64,000 nt of DNA from positions 124,001 to 188,000 of the forward strand of contig NZ_RAXT01000001.1 in assembly GCF_003611475.1 (NCBI RefSeq), written 5' to 3'. Shown one piece after another: positions 9,212 to 18,400 of this stretch. The first letter of the stretch is position 1, and each line of letters starts with the position of its first letter. The notes under the pieces were generated by a model. It was not told the origin of the DNA, ran no database searches, and saw only the letters and a program-made list of their open reading frames with translations. The translations under genes and the position numbers were made by a program. The DNA comes from Acinetobacter rongchengensis. Its GTDB lineage: Bacteria; Pseudomonadota; Gammaproteobacteria; Pseudomonadales; Moraxellaceae.

Positions 9212-9736
9212 ATGAACGAATTTGAACAAGAACTCAGCCAAATTCCAAACTTCCAGTTTATACATGAGCATTTATTTACTTCAGGACAGCCTTCACTAGA
9301 GCAATTTCAACACATTAAAGAATATGGCATAGATACAGTCATCAATCTTGCCTTTAATGATGCGGAACCACACTTAGCTGGTGAAGATAAAATCTGTGCT
9401 GAACTTGGGCTTAACTATATTCAAGTCCCAATTTTGTGGGAAACACCTGCCGATGATCAGTGTCTATTTGTTTTGGACTTGATTGCACATTTGGTTCAGG
9501 AAAAAATGATTTGGGTACATTGTGCCAAAAATATGCGGGTCAGTAGCCTCATGTATCTATATCGACAATATTTCATGAATATCGATATGCCGACAGCCCA
9601 AGAGCTACTGCACCAAATTTGGGAACCGAATGAAACCTGGACGGGTTTAATTCATGCGGTCGGCTTACAACTTCAAGGGCGCAAAGCCACAGAAGATTTA
9701 CAACATTCATTAATGAATGCGGATCAGTTTTTTTAA
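9212..9736 (+). CDS. Protein tyrosine phosphatase-like protein (DUF442-like)
   Basis: 174 residues. The N-terminus (LFTSGQPSLEQF, YGIDTVINLAFND) is characteristic of the DUF442/dual-specificity-like fold and the putative catalytic loop reads VHCAKNMRVSS. The canonical loop is HCx5R; here four residues separate Cys and Arg, so either this subgroup uses a shorter loop or activity is altered. It follows the DAHP synthase terminator and appears to be its own unit. Substrate unknown. Confidence 0.75.
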   Translation: MNEFEQELSQIPNFQFIHEHLFTSGQPSLEQFQHIKEYGIDTVINLAFNDAEPHLAGEDKICAELGLNYIQVPILWETPADDQCLFVLDLIAHLVQEKMIWVHCAKNMRVSSLMYLYRQYFMNIDMPTAQELLHQIWEPNETWTGLIHAVGLQLQGRKATEDLQHSLMNADQFF

Positions 9737-9828
9737 ACCTTAGACACTCCGTCCTTAAAAATCGATCAGTTAATCATTCAAAATAAACGTTAGATATCAC
9801 ACGTTACAACAGATTAGCTGATCATTTT

Positions 9829-10320
9829 TTACTTGGTAGGATGCGTAATCAATACCGTCGCAGTCGATAAAATACCTTCCTGACGTCCTGTGAAACCTAA
9901 TTTTTCAGTTGTGGTTGCTTTAATACTGATCTGGGTAATATCCACATCCAAAACATCTGCAATGCTTTGACGCATTTCTAAGTTATGTTTCGCCAATTTC
10001 GGACGCTCGCATGCCACTGTAATATCAGCATTATTCAACACATAACCACGATCTAAAATCAACTGATACACATGCTTCAATAACTTACGACTATCTGCAC
10101 CTTTAAACTCTGGGTCAGTGTCTGGAAAATGCTGCCCAATATCACCCAAAGCCAGTGCACCTAATAATGCATCACATAAGGCATGTAACACCACATCACC
10201 ATCCGAATGCGCTTTTAAGCCATGACTATGTGGAATTTGTACGCCAGCCAAAGTTACAAAATCACCTTCATCAAAAGCATGTACATCCATTCCTTGCCCA
10301 ATACGAATCGGTATGATCAT
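9829..10320 (-). CDS. ispF: 2-C-methyl-D-erythritol 2,4-cyclodiphosphate synthase
   Basis: Fifth enzyme of the MEP isoprenoid pathway. The start is ATG 10320: AAGGAG lies six bases upstream and the protein then begins [16 protein letters not shown]. An upstream in-frame start would add 26 unrelated residues. Metal ligands are Asp12, His14 and His46 (GMDVH and HSDGDVVLH); the GQHFPDTDP loop and a C-terminal [11 protein letters not shown] match the family, and 163 residues is normal. In E. coli ispF follows ispD; here ispD is at 62049, so the pair is split. Confidence 0.96.
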   Translation of the reverse strand: MIIPIRIGQGMDVHAFDEGDFVTLAGVQIPHSHGLKAHSDGDVVLHALCDALLGALALGDIGQHFPDTDPEFKGADSRKLLKHVYQLILDRGYVLNNADITVACERPKLAKHNLEMRQSIADVLDVDITQISIKATTTEKLGFTGRQEGILSTATVLITHPTK

Positions 10321-10421
10321 TTTCAGCTCCTTTATGCAATCTTTTCCTTTGAAAAATCTTGTATTCGTACTTTCTATTTCGCTATAGTACGTATGCAAAC
10401 ATTGTGAAAGTATAAGCGATC

Positions 10422-11072
10422 ATGCTGTTGAATACAGAATTTAATCAAACTAAAACGCTCTTATCTGCTCTCATTTTAAGCTGTATCAGCACATCTGCTG
10501 TTTATGCCTTACCTGTGGATTGTGCGCATCAAAACGCTTCAACTTTGAAGACCTTGTGTGAAACACAATTCAAAGATTTACGAGCAGAACTAAATGAAAA
10601 GTATTTAACAGCTTATCTCATTACAGACGCACCTATTCGCTTAATCAATGACACCAATCAGTTATGGTTCAACCGTTTAAAGCAATGTAAATCTAATGAT
10701 TGCTTTAAACAGCAAATTGATATTCGCCTAGAAGACTTTAACTTTTATACTTCAATGAATCAAAGTTTAACGCAACATTTCATTAAATATGAACATGGTG
10801 AAATTGCGAAACAACCGATCCATTTGCAAATTCATCAGTTAACCAAAGACCGTATCAAAGTTGAAGGTATCGCATATCGCAATCCCAATAACCGTAAAGA
10901 CACTCAAATTGTCACCTTATTGGCATACACCACACCCGAAAAGAAAAACGAAATTTTGGACAATGAACATGATTGCAAATATCAACTCAATTTCCAGAAA
11001 TCAATTCTATCGATAAAAACTGAACAGAAAGGTTGCGAACGCTTTACTGGTGTCTATCGTTTATATGATTAA
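10422..11072 (+). CDS. Secreted hypothetical protein, LprI-like N-terminal half
   Basis: 216 residues beginning with a signal peptide (hydrophobic 14-30, probable cleavage after VYA/LPVDC). The mature N-terminal half has paired cysteines and a QLWFNRLKQCKSNDCFKQQ stretch followed by IDIRLEDF; this W-x(3)-L-x(2)-C-x(4)-C pattern resembles LprI/DUF1311 lysozyme-inhibitor-like proteins. The C-terminal half holds two more cysteines (HDCKYQL and KGCERF) and looks like a small beta domain. It is divergent from ispF. The inhibitor role is only a suggestion. Confidence 0.6.
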   Translation: MLLNTEFNQTKTLLSALILSCISTSAVYALPVDCAHQNASTLKTLCETQFKDLRAELNEKYLTAYLITDAPIRLINDTNQLWFNRLKQCKSNDCFKQQIDIRLEDFNFYTSMNQSLTQHFIKYEHGEIAKQPIHLQIHQLTKDRIKVEGIAYRNPNNRKDTQIVTLLAYTTPEKKNEILDNEHDCKYQLNFQKSILSIKTEQKGCERFTGVYRLYD

Positions 11073-11397
11073 GTTTTATCATATTGTGCTTGCTAATCAA
11101 TAAATTATCTTTCGGTATATAAAAATGAATAACAAATTTGACGATCAAATTGTTTAGGGAAAATACTCATACCTATCTATGAATAATAAAATAACGGTAT
11201 TACACAACCTGTTTTTATAGGTATTCATTTTGAGCTAAATGGATCAAAATTCTATTTTTGAATCTAGAGTGCATCGACTCAAAACCGAACTAAAGCGATC
11301 ACGATTTTAAAACTTCATTATTTTTTGTTAAAAATAAATTTTTTCATCATCTATCAAATAGATACTTCAACATAATACTAACGATGAAGATAATGCA

Positions 11398-11517
11398 ATG
11401 AATATACTTAAATCACTATTGAATTTCGAATTATCCATGATCAGCAATAAAAACCCTAAACTTCACATTCTTATTTCATTTACATTTTGCTTAATTTTTA
11501 ATTACTTAGCGTTTTAA
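11398..11517 (+). CDS. Possible 39-residue small membrane protein
   Basis: ATG 11398 opens a 39-codon frame. Its N-terminus is weakly amphipathic (MNILKSLLNFE) and it ends in a hydrophobic stretch (LHILISFTFCLIFNYLAF) that could span the membrane. The upstream GATGAAGATAAT is only a weak ribosome site. Random AT-rich DNA can produce such a frame, so this is tentative. Confidence 0.15.
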   Translation: MNILKSLLNFELSMISNKNPKLHILISFTFCLIFNYLAF

Positions 11518-11663
11518 ATATTGAGAATAAAACAATGATTTGTATTTTTGCAGGACTCCTTCTGTTTTGAGAGCGCTATATTATGATCAACTTAAAACAA
11601 CAGATTCTTAAACAAAACTAAGCATAGTTAACTTCATCCTTCAACAAAACTCTTTCTGAAACA

Positions 11664-11692
11664 AAAAGCCCAATCTATTTGATTGGGCTTTT
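11664..11692 (-). terminator. Bidirectional terminator after ppiD
   Basis: A perfect 12-bp stem (AAAAGCCCAATC with GATTGGGCTTTT) around a 5-nt loop, T-rich on the minus side, lies about 45 bp beyond the ppiD stop. Confidence 0.88.
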
Positions 11693-11738
11693 ATATGAAA
11701 TAACACCAAGCTATTTCAGAATAACAATGAAGAGCAAA

Positions 11739-13607
11739 TTATTTAATTTTAGCATGTGCTTTTAAGTAACGAGAGTAATCATCAAGGATTTGCTCACCAC
11801 GGAACTTTTGATACATCTGAGTTAATTGCTGAACTTCAGCAGGGCTCAAACTATCAATCGGCGTTTGCTTCACATTTGATACAGCTACCACAACCAATTC
11901 ATCTGGTAATTTAGCTGTCGTCACAGACCACATACCTGCTTTAGGTGTAGGTTGGCTAAATGCAGCTCGTTCAATTTGACGTTTCAAACCTTGAGAACGT
12001 GTGAATATACCCGCATGCACAAAGTTATATGGGTATTTCTTGGTCACTTCCTGCGCTGGTAATTTTTTGAAATCAGCCAACATTGCATTGAGTTTGGCAT
12101 GCGCCGCATCAAAAGCCTTTTGCTCAATGAGCTGTGCTTTAACACGCTCAGTTGCTTGTGCCAAAGGTTGAACACCTGCGGCATGGTACTTACGCACTTT
12201 GATCCAAACTGTGTCACCATTTGCTGTTTGAATGTTACTTGAAGCAGTTTGATTACCCGCTTTCACATCTTCACTAAACAATTTAGATTTCACCGCAGGA
12301 TCAGCAAATACAGGATTTGTGGTACCGAGCGTTACACCATTTGCAGATTCAACTTTTACAGTTTTAATCGCTTCTGGAATCACATCTAAACTATCACCAC
12401 TTACAACTTGTTCATTTAAAGTATTCACTGTATCTGAATAATAATTTGCAGATTTATTCTTTAATACTTCAGCCGTTAATTCAGCTTTTTTAGCTTCAAA
12501 TGATGGCACTGCACCTGCAACTGTTTGCACTTCCAATATGTGATAACCAAATTGAGTTTTTACAGGTTTAGAGATTTGCCCATTTGCAGTGCTTGAAACC
12601 GCAGCATCAAATTCAGTACCAAAAGCACCTGGTACATAAGCAGCAAGTAAACCACCTTTTGCCTTTGAGTCTGGATCTTCTGAATATTGTGCCGCAGCAG
12701 CTGCAAATGAAGTCCCTGCTTGAATTTTCGCATATACCTCATTGGCAAGTTGGGCTGCTTGTTCAGGTGTACGATTATCCAAGGTGATCAAAATATGCTT
12801 AACATCACGTTTAGCATCTTTGTTTTGCTTTTCAACAAACTGATTATAAGCTTGCTTTAATTCTTCATCTGACACAGCTGTATTTGGCTGAGTCAACGTT
12901 GCAGGACTTAACACAACATAATCCACATCAACTGAAGCGACTTGTTTAAACTTATTTTGATGTTTGTTGTAATAATCAGCAATTTCCTGATTCGTCACTT
13001 TCACATTGGTTTTGTATTCATCCAGCTTAATACTCGATAAAAATAATTCACGCTGCTCAGTTTGTAAGTTTGCAATCTGTTGAATATCAGTTTTACTTAC
13101 CAAGGCATTGTCCGTAAATGTACTCATTAACATTTTCAACGCATGGTCTTGACGTAAACTTGCAATCAACGTTTGATTGGTCATTCCAACAGAACGCAAA
13201 TAGTTTGCATACAAGTTTTGTGAAAATTTACCATTTTCTTGAAAACTTGGTTGTTGAGCGATCATTTGCTCAATTTGTGCATCACTTAATGAAATACCCA
13301 GCTTGTCCGCTTGCTGAACCAACAATGAACGCGCGATTAAATTATCAAGAACAGTATTTTCAATATAAGACTGATTGAGCAAGGACTCGTCACCATTTAG
13401 GCGTTGAAGCAATTGATCTTTATACGCTTTTGTCTGCGCTTCTAAATCTTTTTTCGAAATATCTTGACCATTAACGGTTTTAGCTACGTCTTCTTTTTGC
13501 CCACCGCTGAAATAACCTTCAATACCGACCACAGCAAATGGCGCTAAAAATAACACAAGGAGAACTTTACCAAACCAGCCCCTTATGAGCGTACGAAACG
13601 ATTCCAT
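11739..13607 (-). CDS. ppiD: Membrane-anchored SurA/PpiC-type chaperone-isomerase PpiD
   Basis: Periplasmic folding factor tethered to the inner membrane at the Sec translocon exit. One N-terminal membrane segment (VLLVLFLAPFAVVGIEGYF, about 15-33) precedes a SurA-like chaperone region (residues 35-250), a parvulin PpiC domain (about 262-362: KHILI, SEDPDSKAKGG and FGYHILEV) and a C-terminal SurA-like part. Length of 622 is normal. It follows hupB as in E. coli, but hupB has its own terminator, so it is probably transcribed separately. The start ATG 13607 has GGAATA upstream. Confidence 0.93.
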   Translation of the reverse strand: MESFRTLIRGWFGKVLLVLFLAPFAVVGIEGYFSGGQKEDVAKTVNGQDISKKDLEAQTKAYKDQLLQRLNGDESLLNQSYIENTVLDNLIARSLLVQQADKLGISLSDAQIEQMIAQQPSFQENGKFSQNLYANYLRSVGMTNQTLIASLRQDHALKMLMSTFTDNALVSKTDIQQIANLQTEQRELFLSSIKLDEYKTNVKVTNQEIADYYNKHQNKFKQVASVDVDYVVLSPATLTQPNTAVSDEELKQAYNQFVEKQNKDAKRDVKHILITLDNRTPEQAAQLANEVYAKIQAGTSFAAAAAQYSEDPDSKAKGGLLAAYVPGAFGTEFDAAVSSTANGQISKPVKTQFGYHILEVQTVAGAVPSFEAKKAELTAEVLKNKSANYYSDTVNTLNEQVVSGDSLDVIPEAIKTVKVESANGVTLGTTNPVFADPAVKSKLFSEDVKAGNQTASSNIQTANGDTVWIKVRKYHAAGVQPLAQATERVKAQLIEQKAFDAAHAKLNAMLADFKKLPAQEVTKKYPYNFVHAGIFTRSQGLKRQIERAAFSQPTPKAGMWSVTTAKLPDELVVVAVSNVKQTPIDSLSPAEVQQLTQMYQKFRGEQILDDYSRYLKAHAKIK

Positions 13608-13696
13608 GAGTATTCCAATATTTTATTTCGTAGGGATTCTAACTGAAATTAACAAATGAATGAATGAGCAATCTCTTATAATTCGACATTTTTCAT

Positions 13697-13719
13697 AAAA
13701 AACGCGCCACATGGGCGCG
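13697..13719 (-). terminator. Rho-independent terminator after hupB
   Basis: On the minus strand CGCGCC and GGCGCG pair around a 5-nt loop and are followed by six T's. It is 18 bp past the hupB stop. Confidence 0.88.
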
Positions 13720-13736
13720 CCTATAGCAATAAAAGA

Positions 13737-14009
13737 TTAAGCAACTGAATCTTTTAATCCTTTACCTGCTTTAAAGCTAGGAACTTTGCTTGCTTTAATT
13801 TGTAGTTCTTCACCAGTTTTTGGGTTACGCCCTGTACGAGCAGCACGGTCTTTCACACTGAAAGTACCAAAACCAACTAAAGTTACTGTATCACCCGTTT
13901 TAAGTGCTTCACCGATTGAAGCAATAGTCGCATCTAATGCTTTACCTGCATCAGACTTAGACAATCCCCCTTTCTCTGCAATCGCGTCGATTAATTCTGA
14001 TTTATTCAT
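13737..14009 (-). CDS. hupB: DNA-binding protein HU-beta
   Basis: 90-residue histone-like nucleoid protein: [18 protein letters not shown] helix start, GFGTFSV, and the DNA-minor-groove arm containing [10 protein letters not shown] (RNP with the intercalating proline). Composition and length are those of HU rather than IHF (no IHF-specific extension). It lies immediately upstream of ppiD, the conserved gammaproteobacterial order, and has its own terminator. Confidence 0.96.
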   Translation of the reverse strand: MNKSELIDAIAEKGGLSKSDAGKALDATIASIGEALKTGDTVTLVGFGTFSVKDRAARTGRNPKTGEELQIKASKVPSFKAGKGLKDSVA

Positions 14010-14174
14010 GAAGATTACGTCCTCTTATATCGTTTGTTTAAGTTCCAAGGCTGTAGATCAAAGGCCATGACGACTTTATAGCAATGCTTTGGGGGAAAAC
14101 GCAAGACTCCAAACCAGCTTTTCACAAAATTTATGACCAAAAAATGAGATTTTTTTACTTTCACAGCATTTATT

Positions 14175-14642
14175 TCATTTTTTTAGCAATTGTTCACGTA
14201 AGTTTTTATTCTCATCTGCCAACGCATCAACCTTGCTATGTAACTGTAAAATGAGGTTTTCTAGGTGCTGTAAATCTTTTGCCGTTACCAGCCCAATTCG
14301 ATTAAGCGAATGATTAACACTTTGGTCTATTATTTTTTCAACTTTATCCTTGGTATCCGTTACAGACTCTTTGGTTTTTTCAGCAACTTTGTTGACGGTC
14401 TGATCCGTGACTTCTACTGTTTTAGATTCAAGTTCTTCACCCACTTTCACTAAAGAATCAAATAATTTATTACCTTCTTCTTCTGCGCGTGAAAATGCAC
14501 CCAAACCTGCCAACCAAATTTGTTTGGTATATTTTCTAAAATCTAAAGCTGATTTTTTTTGAAATTTACTTCTTTGTTGCGATGAAATGTGCCCTTTTCG
14601 CTCTGTCGTTTGATCCGATTGTTCTACACTATTATTTTTCAT
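14175..14642 (-). CDS. Phasin family (PHA granule-associated) protein
   Basis: About 155 residues, highly charged. The segment KQIWLAGLGAFSRAEEEGNKLF is the PhaF/PhaI-type phasin signature that binds polyhydroxyalkanoate granules; a long amphipathic helix with heptad character follows, and the C-terminus (LENLILQLHSKVDALADEN) looks like a short coiled coil for oligomerisation. ATG 14642 is preferred because GGAG lies six bases before it; ATG 14654 would add four residues. No pha synthesis genes are in the window, so a more general stress role is possible. Confidence 0.82.
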   Translation of the reverse strand: MKNNSVEQSDQTTERKGHISSQQRSKFQKKSALDFRKYTKQIWLAGLGAFSRAEEEGNKLFDSLVKVGEELESKTVEVTDQTVNKVAEKTKESVTDTKDKVEKIIDQSVNHSLNRIGLVTAKDLQHLENLILQLHSKVDALADENKNLREQLLKK

Positions 14643-14952
14643 ATCTTGCTCCATTCGCCCCGCACTCCTGCATTTAATTGCTTAAATGACCAAATTATGT
14701 AGAAAATATACCTATAATATCAAATAAAAGTATTGAACCTTTTGCTAAACTGTTCTACAAAGCAAAAGTAATTATTTAATGTTAAGGAACACTTGGCAAT
14801 TCAACAATGGTTATGCGATAAATATTTACGTAAATCATCAGAGAACATTGAGTGTTTCTTTTTGAGAATATATTTTGTCAATGGATTTTGTGAATAATTT
14901 CACTTTTTAGTTTTAAGAGATCGGATTCTCTGTTTTGCAATAGGAATTTTAT

Positions 14953-15606
14953 ATGGATGAAGCGCAACAAAAACAAGGTCAAACTCGTTTGTTGCTAAAC
15001 ATTGTCATGATTATATTGGAGACAATTTATTCTTTCGTATTAAAGCATGATCGTGTTGTTCGCTTACAGGCAAAAACATTTGTCACACAGCAAATAACCA
15101 TAAAAGTGAATAGCTACATTCCGTATTTTGATTTTTATGTCCAATTTACAGATCGTGGCATATTATTTGACTTACAGCCATTTGAAAAAGCTGTGGATTT
15201 AACTGCCAGTAGCACACTAATTGATTTAATTCAGATTTTTGTATTTGCTAATCGACGCAGTATGAAAAAAATGCGTCTAGAAGGCAGCCCAGAACTAAAA
15301 GACCAATTTCGTGATTTAGTCGTACATTTAACAGCACCAAAACTATTGTCAGATTGGAAGCATTGGCTCACTCACCCAGAGGATGACAACGAAACGCGTG
15401 CTTCAAAAAAACGTATTGCACCACTATTGGAAAAAATTGATCTACAGCGCTCTAAAATCAATACATTACAAGTAGAAGTAAAACAGTATCAAAACCGCAT
15501 TAAACGCATGAAACAGAATCAAAAAAGAGTGAATACTGCTTTTGGCGTAGTAGGCTTTCTATTTGTTGTGTTAATCGTGTATAATTTATGGCAGATTTTT
15601 TCTTAA
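14953..15606 (+). CDS. Membrane-anchored coiled-coil protein, SCP2/UbiJ-like N-terminal part
   Basis: 217 residues of unassigned function. Residues about 30-130 (YIPYFDFYVQFTDRG, FEKAVDLTASSTLIDLIQIF, MRLEGSPELKDQF) recall the SCP2-like lipid-binding domain of UbiJ, including the RLEG turn. Residues about 155-190 are a charged coiled coil, and a single hydrophobic segment (GVVGFLFVVLIVYNLWQIF) closes the protein. UbiJ normally ends in the coiled coil without a membrane anchor. It sits just upstream of the isc promoter. The relation to UbiJ is inference by eye. Confidence 0.5.
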   Translation: MDEAQQKQGQTRLLLNIVMIILETIYSFVLKHDRVVRLQAKTFVTQQITIKVNSYIPYFDFYVQFTDRGILFDLQPFEKAVDLTASSTLIDLIQIFVFANRRSMKKMRLEGSPELKDQFRDLVVHLTAPKLLSDWKHWLTHPEDDNETRASKKRIAPLLEKIDLQRSKINTLQVEVKQYQNRIKRMKQNQKRVNTAFGVVGFLFVVLIVYNLWQIFS

Positions 15607-15648
15607 ATCTGTTAAGAGAATCTGTCATTAAATAAACAATTACAAATT

Positions 15649-15712
15649 CTGACTAAAATAGTCAGAATTAACCTCAAAAAAACTTGACTATTTTAGTCAG
15701 GATTCATAAAAT
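15649..15712 (+). promoter_or_regulatory. isc promoter with two IscR type-1-like boxes
   Basis: Two near-identical palindromes in opposite orientation, CTGACTAAAATAGTCAG (15649-15665) and TTGACTATTTTAGTCAGG (15684-15701), fit the IscR type 1 pattern GACT-(A/T-rich)-AGTC. The second supplies the -35 hexamer TTGACT (15684-15689), and TAAAAT (15707-15712) follows at exactly 17 bp. Bound IscR would block RNA polymerase, giving autorepression by [2Fe-2S]-IscR. Confidence 0.85.
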
Positions 15713-15746
15713 TCGAACATCTAGTCTAAAACATGTGTATCGAATC

Positions 15747-16220
15747 ATGCGCCTAACTACTCGCGGTCGCTACGCAGTGACTGCACTACTTGATTTAGCA
15801 TTGCAGCCAGCTGAGCAAACGATAACGCTTGCAGAAATTGCAGCTCGCCAAACAATCTCTGTCGCTTACCTCGAACAACTGTTCGCAAAATTAAAGCGTC
15901 ATGGTTTGGTTTCAAGTGTCCGCGGTGCAAATGGTGGTTATCACTTAGCGCGTAGTGCTGAAGAAATTACTGTCTTAGAAATTATTGAAGCCGTAAACGA
16001 AACAGTGGATGCTACACGTTGCGACCATAAAGGAAACTGCCAAAATGGTGCAATGTGTTTAACTCATGATTTATGGCAAGAACTCTCCCTTCATATTGCC
16101 GATTATCTCGCTAAAATCACGCTTGCAGACCTAGTCGCTCGTGACAACGTACAAACCGTTGCCGTTCGCCAAAATTCAGCACACCTTGATTCAGCCCTAT
16201 TATCGGTTACAGGTATTTGA
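15747..16220 (+). CDS. iscR: Fe-S cluster-sensing Rrf2 family regulator IscR
   Basis: 157-residue Rrf2 repressor of the isc operon. The start is ATG 15747 ([11 protein letters not shown]), downstream of the operator and promoter; the longer open frame would run back through them. The winged helix holds [14 protein letters not shown] and [12 protein letters not shown]. Cys92, Cys98, Cys104 and His107 are in exactly the positions that ligate the [2Fe-2S] cluster in E. coli IscR. It is followed one base later by iscS. Confidence 0.97.
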   Translation: MRLTTRGRYAVTALLDLALQPAEQTITLAEIAARQTISVAYLEQLFAKLKRHGLVSSVRGANGGYHLARSAEEITVLEIIEAVNETVDATRCDHKGNCQNGAMCLTHDLWQELSLHIADYLAKITLADLVARDNVQTVAVRQNSAHLDSALLSVTGI

Positions 16221-16221
16221 C

Positions 16222-17439
16222 ATGAAACGTCCGATTTATCTTGACTACGCAGCAACAACACCTGTTGATCCTCAAGTAGCAGAACGCATGATGGAATGTT
16301 TAACCTTTGACGGTACATTCGGTAATGCTGCCTCTCGTTCACATGCTTATGGTTGGCAAGCTGAAGAAAAAGTTGAATACGCACGTGAACAAGTCGCTAA
16401 TTTAATTAAAGCAGACCCACGTGAAATCGTTTGGACTTCTGGTGCAACTGAATCAGATAATCTTGCACTTAAAGGTATTGCGCAATTTTACGGCTCTAAA
16501 GGCAAACACATCATCACCAGTAAAATTGAACATAAAGCAATTTTAGATACTTGTCGTGAGTTAGAAGATGAAGGTTTCGAGATCACTTATCTTGAGCCTG
16601 AACCACAAACTGGTCTTATTACTCCTGAAATGGTTCAAGCTGCATTACGTCCAGATACCATTCTTGTTTCATTGATGATGGTAAATAACGAAATCGGTAC
16701 TGTGACAGATGTTGCTGCGATTGGTGAACTCACTCGTGCCAACAAAACTTATTTCCATGTCGATGCTGCTCAAGCTGCAGGTAAGGTTGAAATCGATCTT
16801 TCAAAAATGAAAGTTGATTTAATGAGTTTCTCTGCGCACAAGATTTATGGACCAAAAGGTATCGGTGCTTTATTTGTACGCCGTAGCCCACGTGTTCGTA
16901 TTAAAGCGCAAATGCATGGCGGTGGCCATGAACGCGGTATGCGTTCAGGCACACTTGCAACTCACCAAATTGTTGGTATGGGTGAAGCATTTGAACTTGC
17001 AGGCAAAAATTTACAAGCTGAACAAGCGCGTTTACGTGTACTGCGTGACAAACTTTGGAACGGCTTACAAGATTTAGAACAAGTGTTCTTAAATGGTCAC
17101 CCAGTTCATAATGTTGCCAACTATCTCAATGTCAGTTTCAACTTTGTTGAAGGTGAATCATTAATGATGGCGTTAAAAGATGCTGCTGTATCGTCAGGTT
17201 CAGCATGTACATCAGCAACATTAGAGCCGTCTTATGTACTACGTGCATTGGGCTTATCTGATGAATTAGCACATAGTTCAATCCGTTTTAGTTTTGGTCA
17301 TTACACCACTGAAGCTGATATTGACCATGTGATTGAAATCACCAAAGCGGCCGTTGAAAAATTACGTGCGCTCTCTCCTCTTTGGGATATGTACAAAGAA
17401 GGGATCGATTTGAGTACAGTTGAGTGGGCTGAACACTAA
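16222..17439 (+). CDS. iscS: Cysteine desulfurase IscS
   Basis: PLP enzyme that removes sulfur from cysteine and passes it to IscU and other acceptors. The start ATG 16222 gives [16 protein letters not shown], matching the family; longer frames overlap iscR. Lys207 (FSAHKIYG) binds PLP and Cys329 (SSGSACTSA) is the persulfide carrier. Length is 405 residues (E. coli 404). A hairpin separates it from iscU. Confidence 0.98.
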   Translation: MKRPIYLDYAATTPVDPQVAERMMECLTFDGTFGNAASRSHAYGWQAEEKVEYAREQVANLIKADPREIVWTSGATESDNLALKGIAQFYGSKGKHIITSKIEHKAILDTCRELEDEGFEITYLEPEPQTGLITPEMVQAALRPDTILVSLMMVNNEIGTVTDVAAIGELTRANKTYFHVDAAQAAGKVEIDLSKMKVDLMSFSAHKIYGPKGIGALFVRRSPRVRIKAQMHGGGHERGMRSGTLATHQIVGMGEAFELAGKNLQAEQARLRVLRDKLWNGLQDLEQVFLNGHPVHNVANYLNVSFNFVEGESLMMALKDAAVSSGSACTSATLEPSYVLRALGLSDELAHSSIRFSFGHYTTEADIDHVIEITKAAVEKLRALSPLWDMYKEGIDLSTVEWAEH

Positions 17440-17456
17440 TCACACAATCAAAACTC

Positions 17457-17485
17457 GGCATTTCATTGAAAATCAGTGAAATGCC
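17457..17485 (+). other. Intra-operon hairpin between iscS and iscU
   Basis: GGCATTTCA and TGAAATGCC form a perfect 9-bp stem with an 11-nt loop, 17 bp after the iscS stop, without a T-run. It may protect or separate iscRS from iscUA mRNA. Confidence 0.6.
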
Positions 17486-17546
17486 CTCATATTAGACTGT
17501 AGCAATACATATTATCAACGCTGACCCCGAGGTTTGGAGAAGCATC

Positions 17547-17933
17547 ATGGCTTATAGTGAAAAAGTAATCGATCATTACGAAAACCCTCGTAATGTAGGT
17601 GTTTTAGACAAAAATGCGGAAAATGTTGGTACAGGTATGGTCGGCGCACCAGCTTGTGGCGATGTTATGCGCCTTCAAATCCAAGTGGATGATAATGGTG
17701 TTATTGAAGAAGCACGCTTTAAAACCTATGGTTGTGGTTCTGCAATTGCTTCAAGTTCACTTGTAACTGAATGGTTAAAAGGTAAAACTTTAGACGAAGC
17801 TCAAGCGATCAAAAATATTGATATCGCAACTGAACTTGCTCTACCTCCTGTAAAAGTACACTGTTCAGTACTTGCAGAAGATGCCATTAAAGCTGCTGTT
17901 GAAGATTACCGTAGCAAGAAAACTAAAGCCTAA
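17547..17933 (+). CDS. iscU: Fe-S cluster scaffold protein IscU
   Basis: 128-residue scaffold on which [2Fe-2S] clusters are built. Cys37 (GAPACGDV), Cys63 (YGCGSA) and Cys106 (KVHCSV) are the cluster ligands and LPPVK (99-103) is the HscA recognition motif. The ribosome site is GGAG ten bases before ATG. Confidence 0.98.
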   Translation: MAYSEKVIDHYENPRNVGVLDKNAENVGTGMVGAPACGDVMRLQIQVDDNGVIEEARFKTYGCGSAIASSSLVTEWLKGKTLDEAQAIKNIDIATELALPPVKVHCSVLAEDAIKAAVEDYRSKKTKA

Positions 17934-17977
17934 TATCTGTAGGTTTATTTTACAGATCATTTTATCACGGAGTTTTC

Positions 17978-18298
17978 ATGATCCACTTAACTGAAAATGC
18001 TGCAACTCATATCAGCAATTATTTAAAAAATCGCGGTAAGGGTGAAGGTATTCGTCTTGGTGTGAAAACTTCAGGCTGTTCTGGATTGGCTTATGTGCTC
18101 GAATTTGTAGATGAAATAGATACACATGATCAAATTTTTGAACAGTTTGGCGTTAAAGTTTTTGTAGACCCAAAAAGTTTGGTTTACCTCGAAGGCATGG
18201 AAATGGACTATGTAAAGAATGGTCTAAATGAAGGCTTCGAGTTTAATAACCCAAACAAAAAAGGTGAATGTGGTTGTGGTGAATCTTTCACTGTTTAA
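17978..18298 (+). CDS. iscA: A-type Fe-S carrier IscA
   Basis: 106 residues. Cys34 (TSGCSGLAY), Cys98 and Cys100 (GECGCGESF) are the three conserved A-type carrier ligands. ACGGAG precedes the ATG. It accepts iron or clusters from the IscU machinery for transfer to apo-proteins. A strong hairpin follows before hscB. Confidence 0.97.
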   Translation: MIHLTENAATHISNYLKNRGKGEGIRLGVKTSGCSGLAYVLEFVDEIDTHDQIFEQFGVKVFVDPKSLVYLEGMEMDYVKNGLNEGFEFNNPNKKGECGCGESFTV

Positions 18299-18320
18299 TA
18301 ACAGCCCCTACACTTTTCAT

Positions 18321-18349
18321 ATTAAAACAGTGCACAACACTGTTTTAAT
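18321..18349 (+). other. Strong hairpin between iscA and hscB
   Basis: A perfect 12-bp stem (ATTAAAACAGTG with CACTGTTTTAAT) with a 5-nt loop, followed by CATATTTATTT. It is terminator-like but lacks an uninterrupted T-run, so partial termination before the chaperone genes is plausible. Confidence 0.7.
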
Positions 18350-18400
18350 CATATTTATTTATACCGTTTTCTTGCAAAACATCGTGGATGAGTATCTCCC

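Larger units (their letters stand above)
11073..11738. other. Gene-poor AT-rich region
   Basis: Between the secreted protein and the ppiD terminator I see no convincing gene. One short frame at 11398-11517 is listed separately. No tRNA or recognisable RNA was found. Confidence 0.5.

Noticed and set aside
13786..14070. 94-codon frame opposite hupB
   Set aside because: Shadow of the strongly conserved hupB gene on the other strand.
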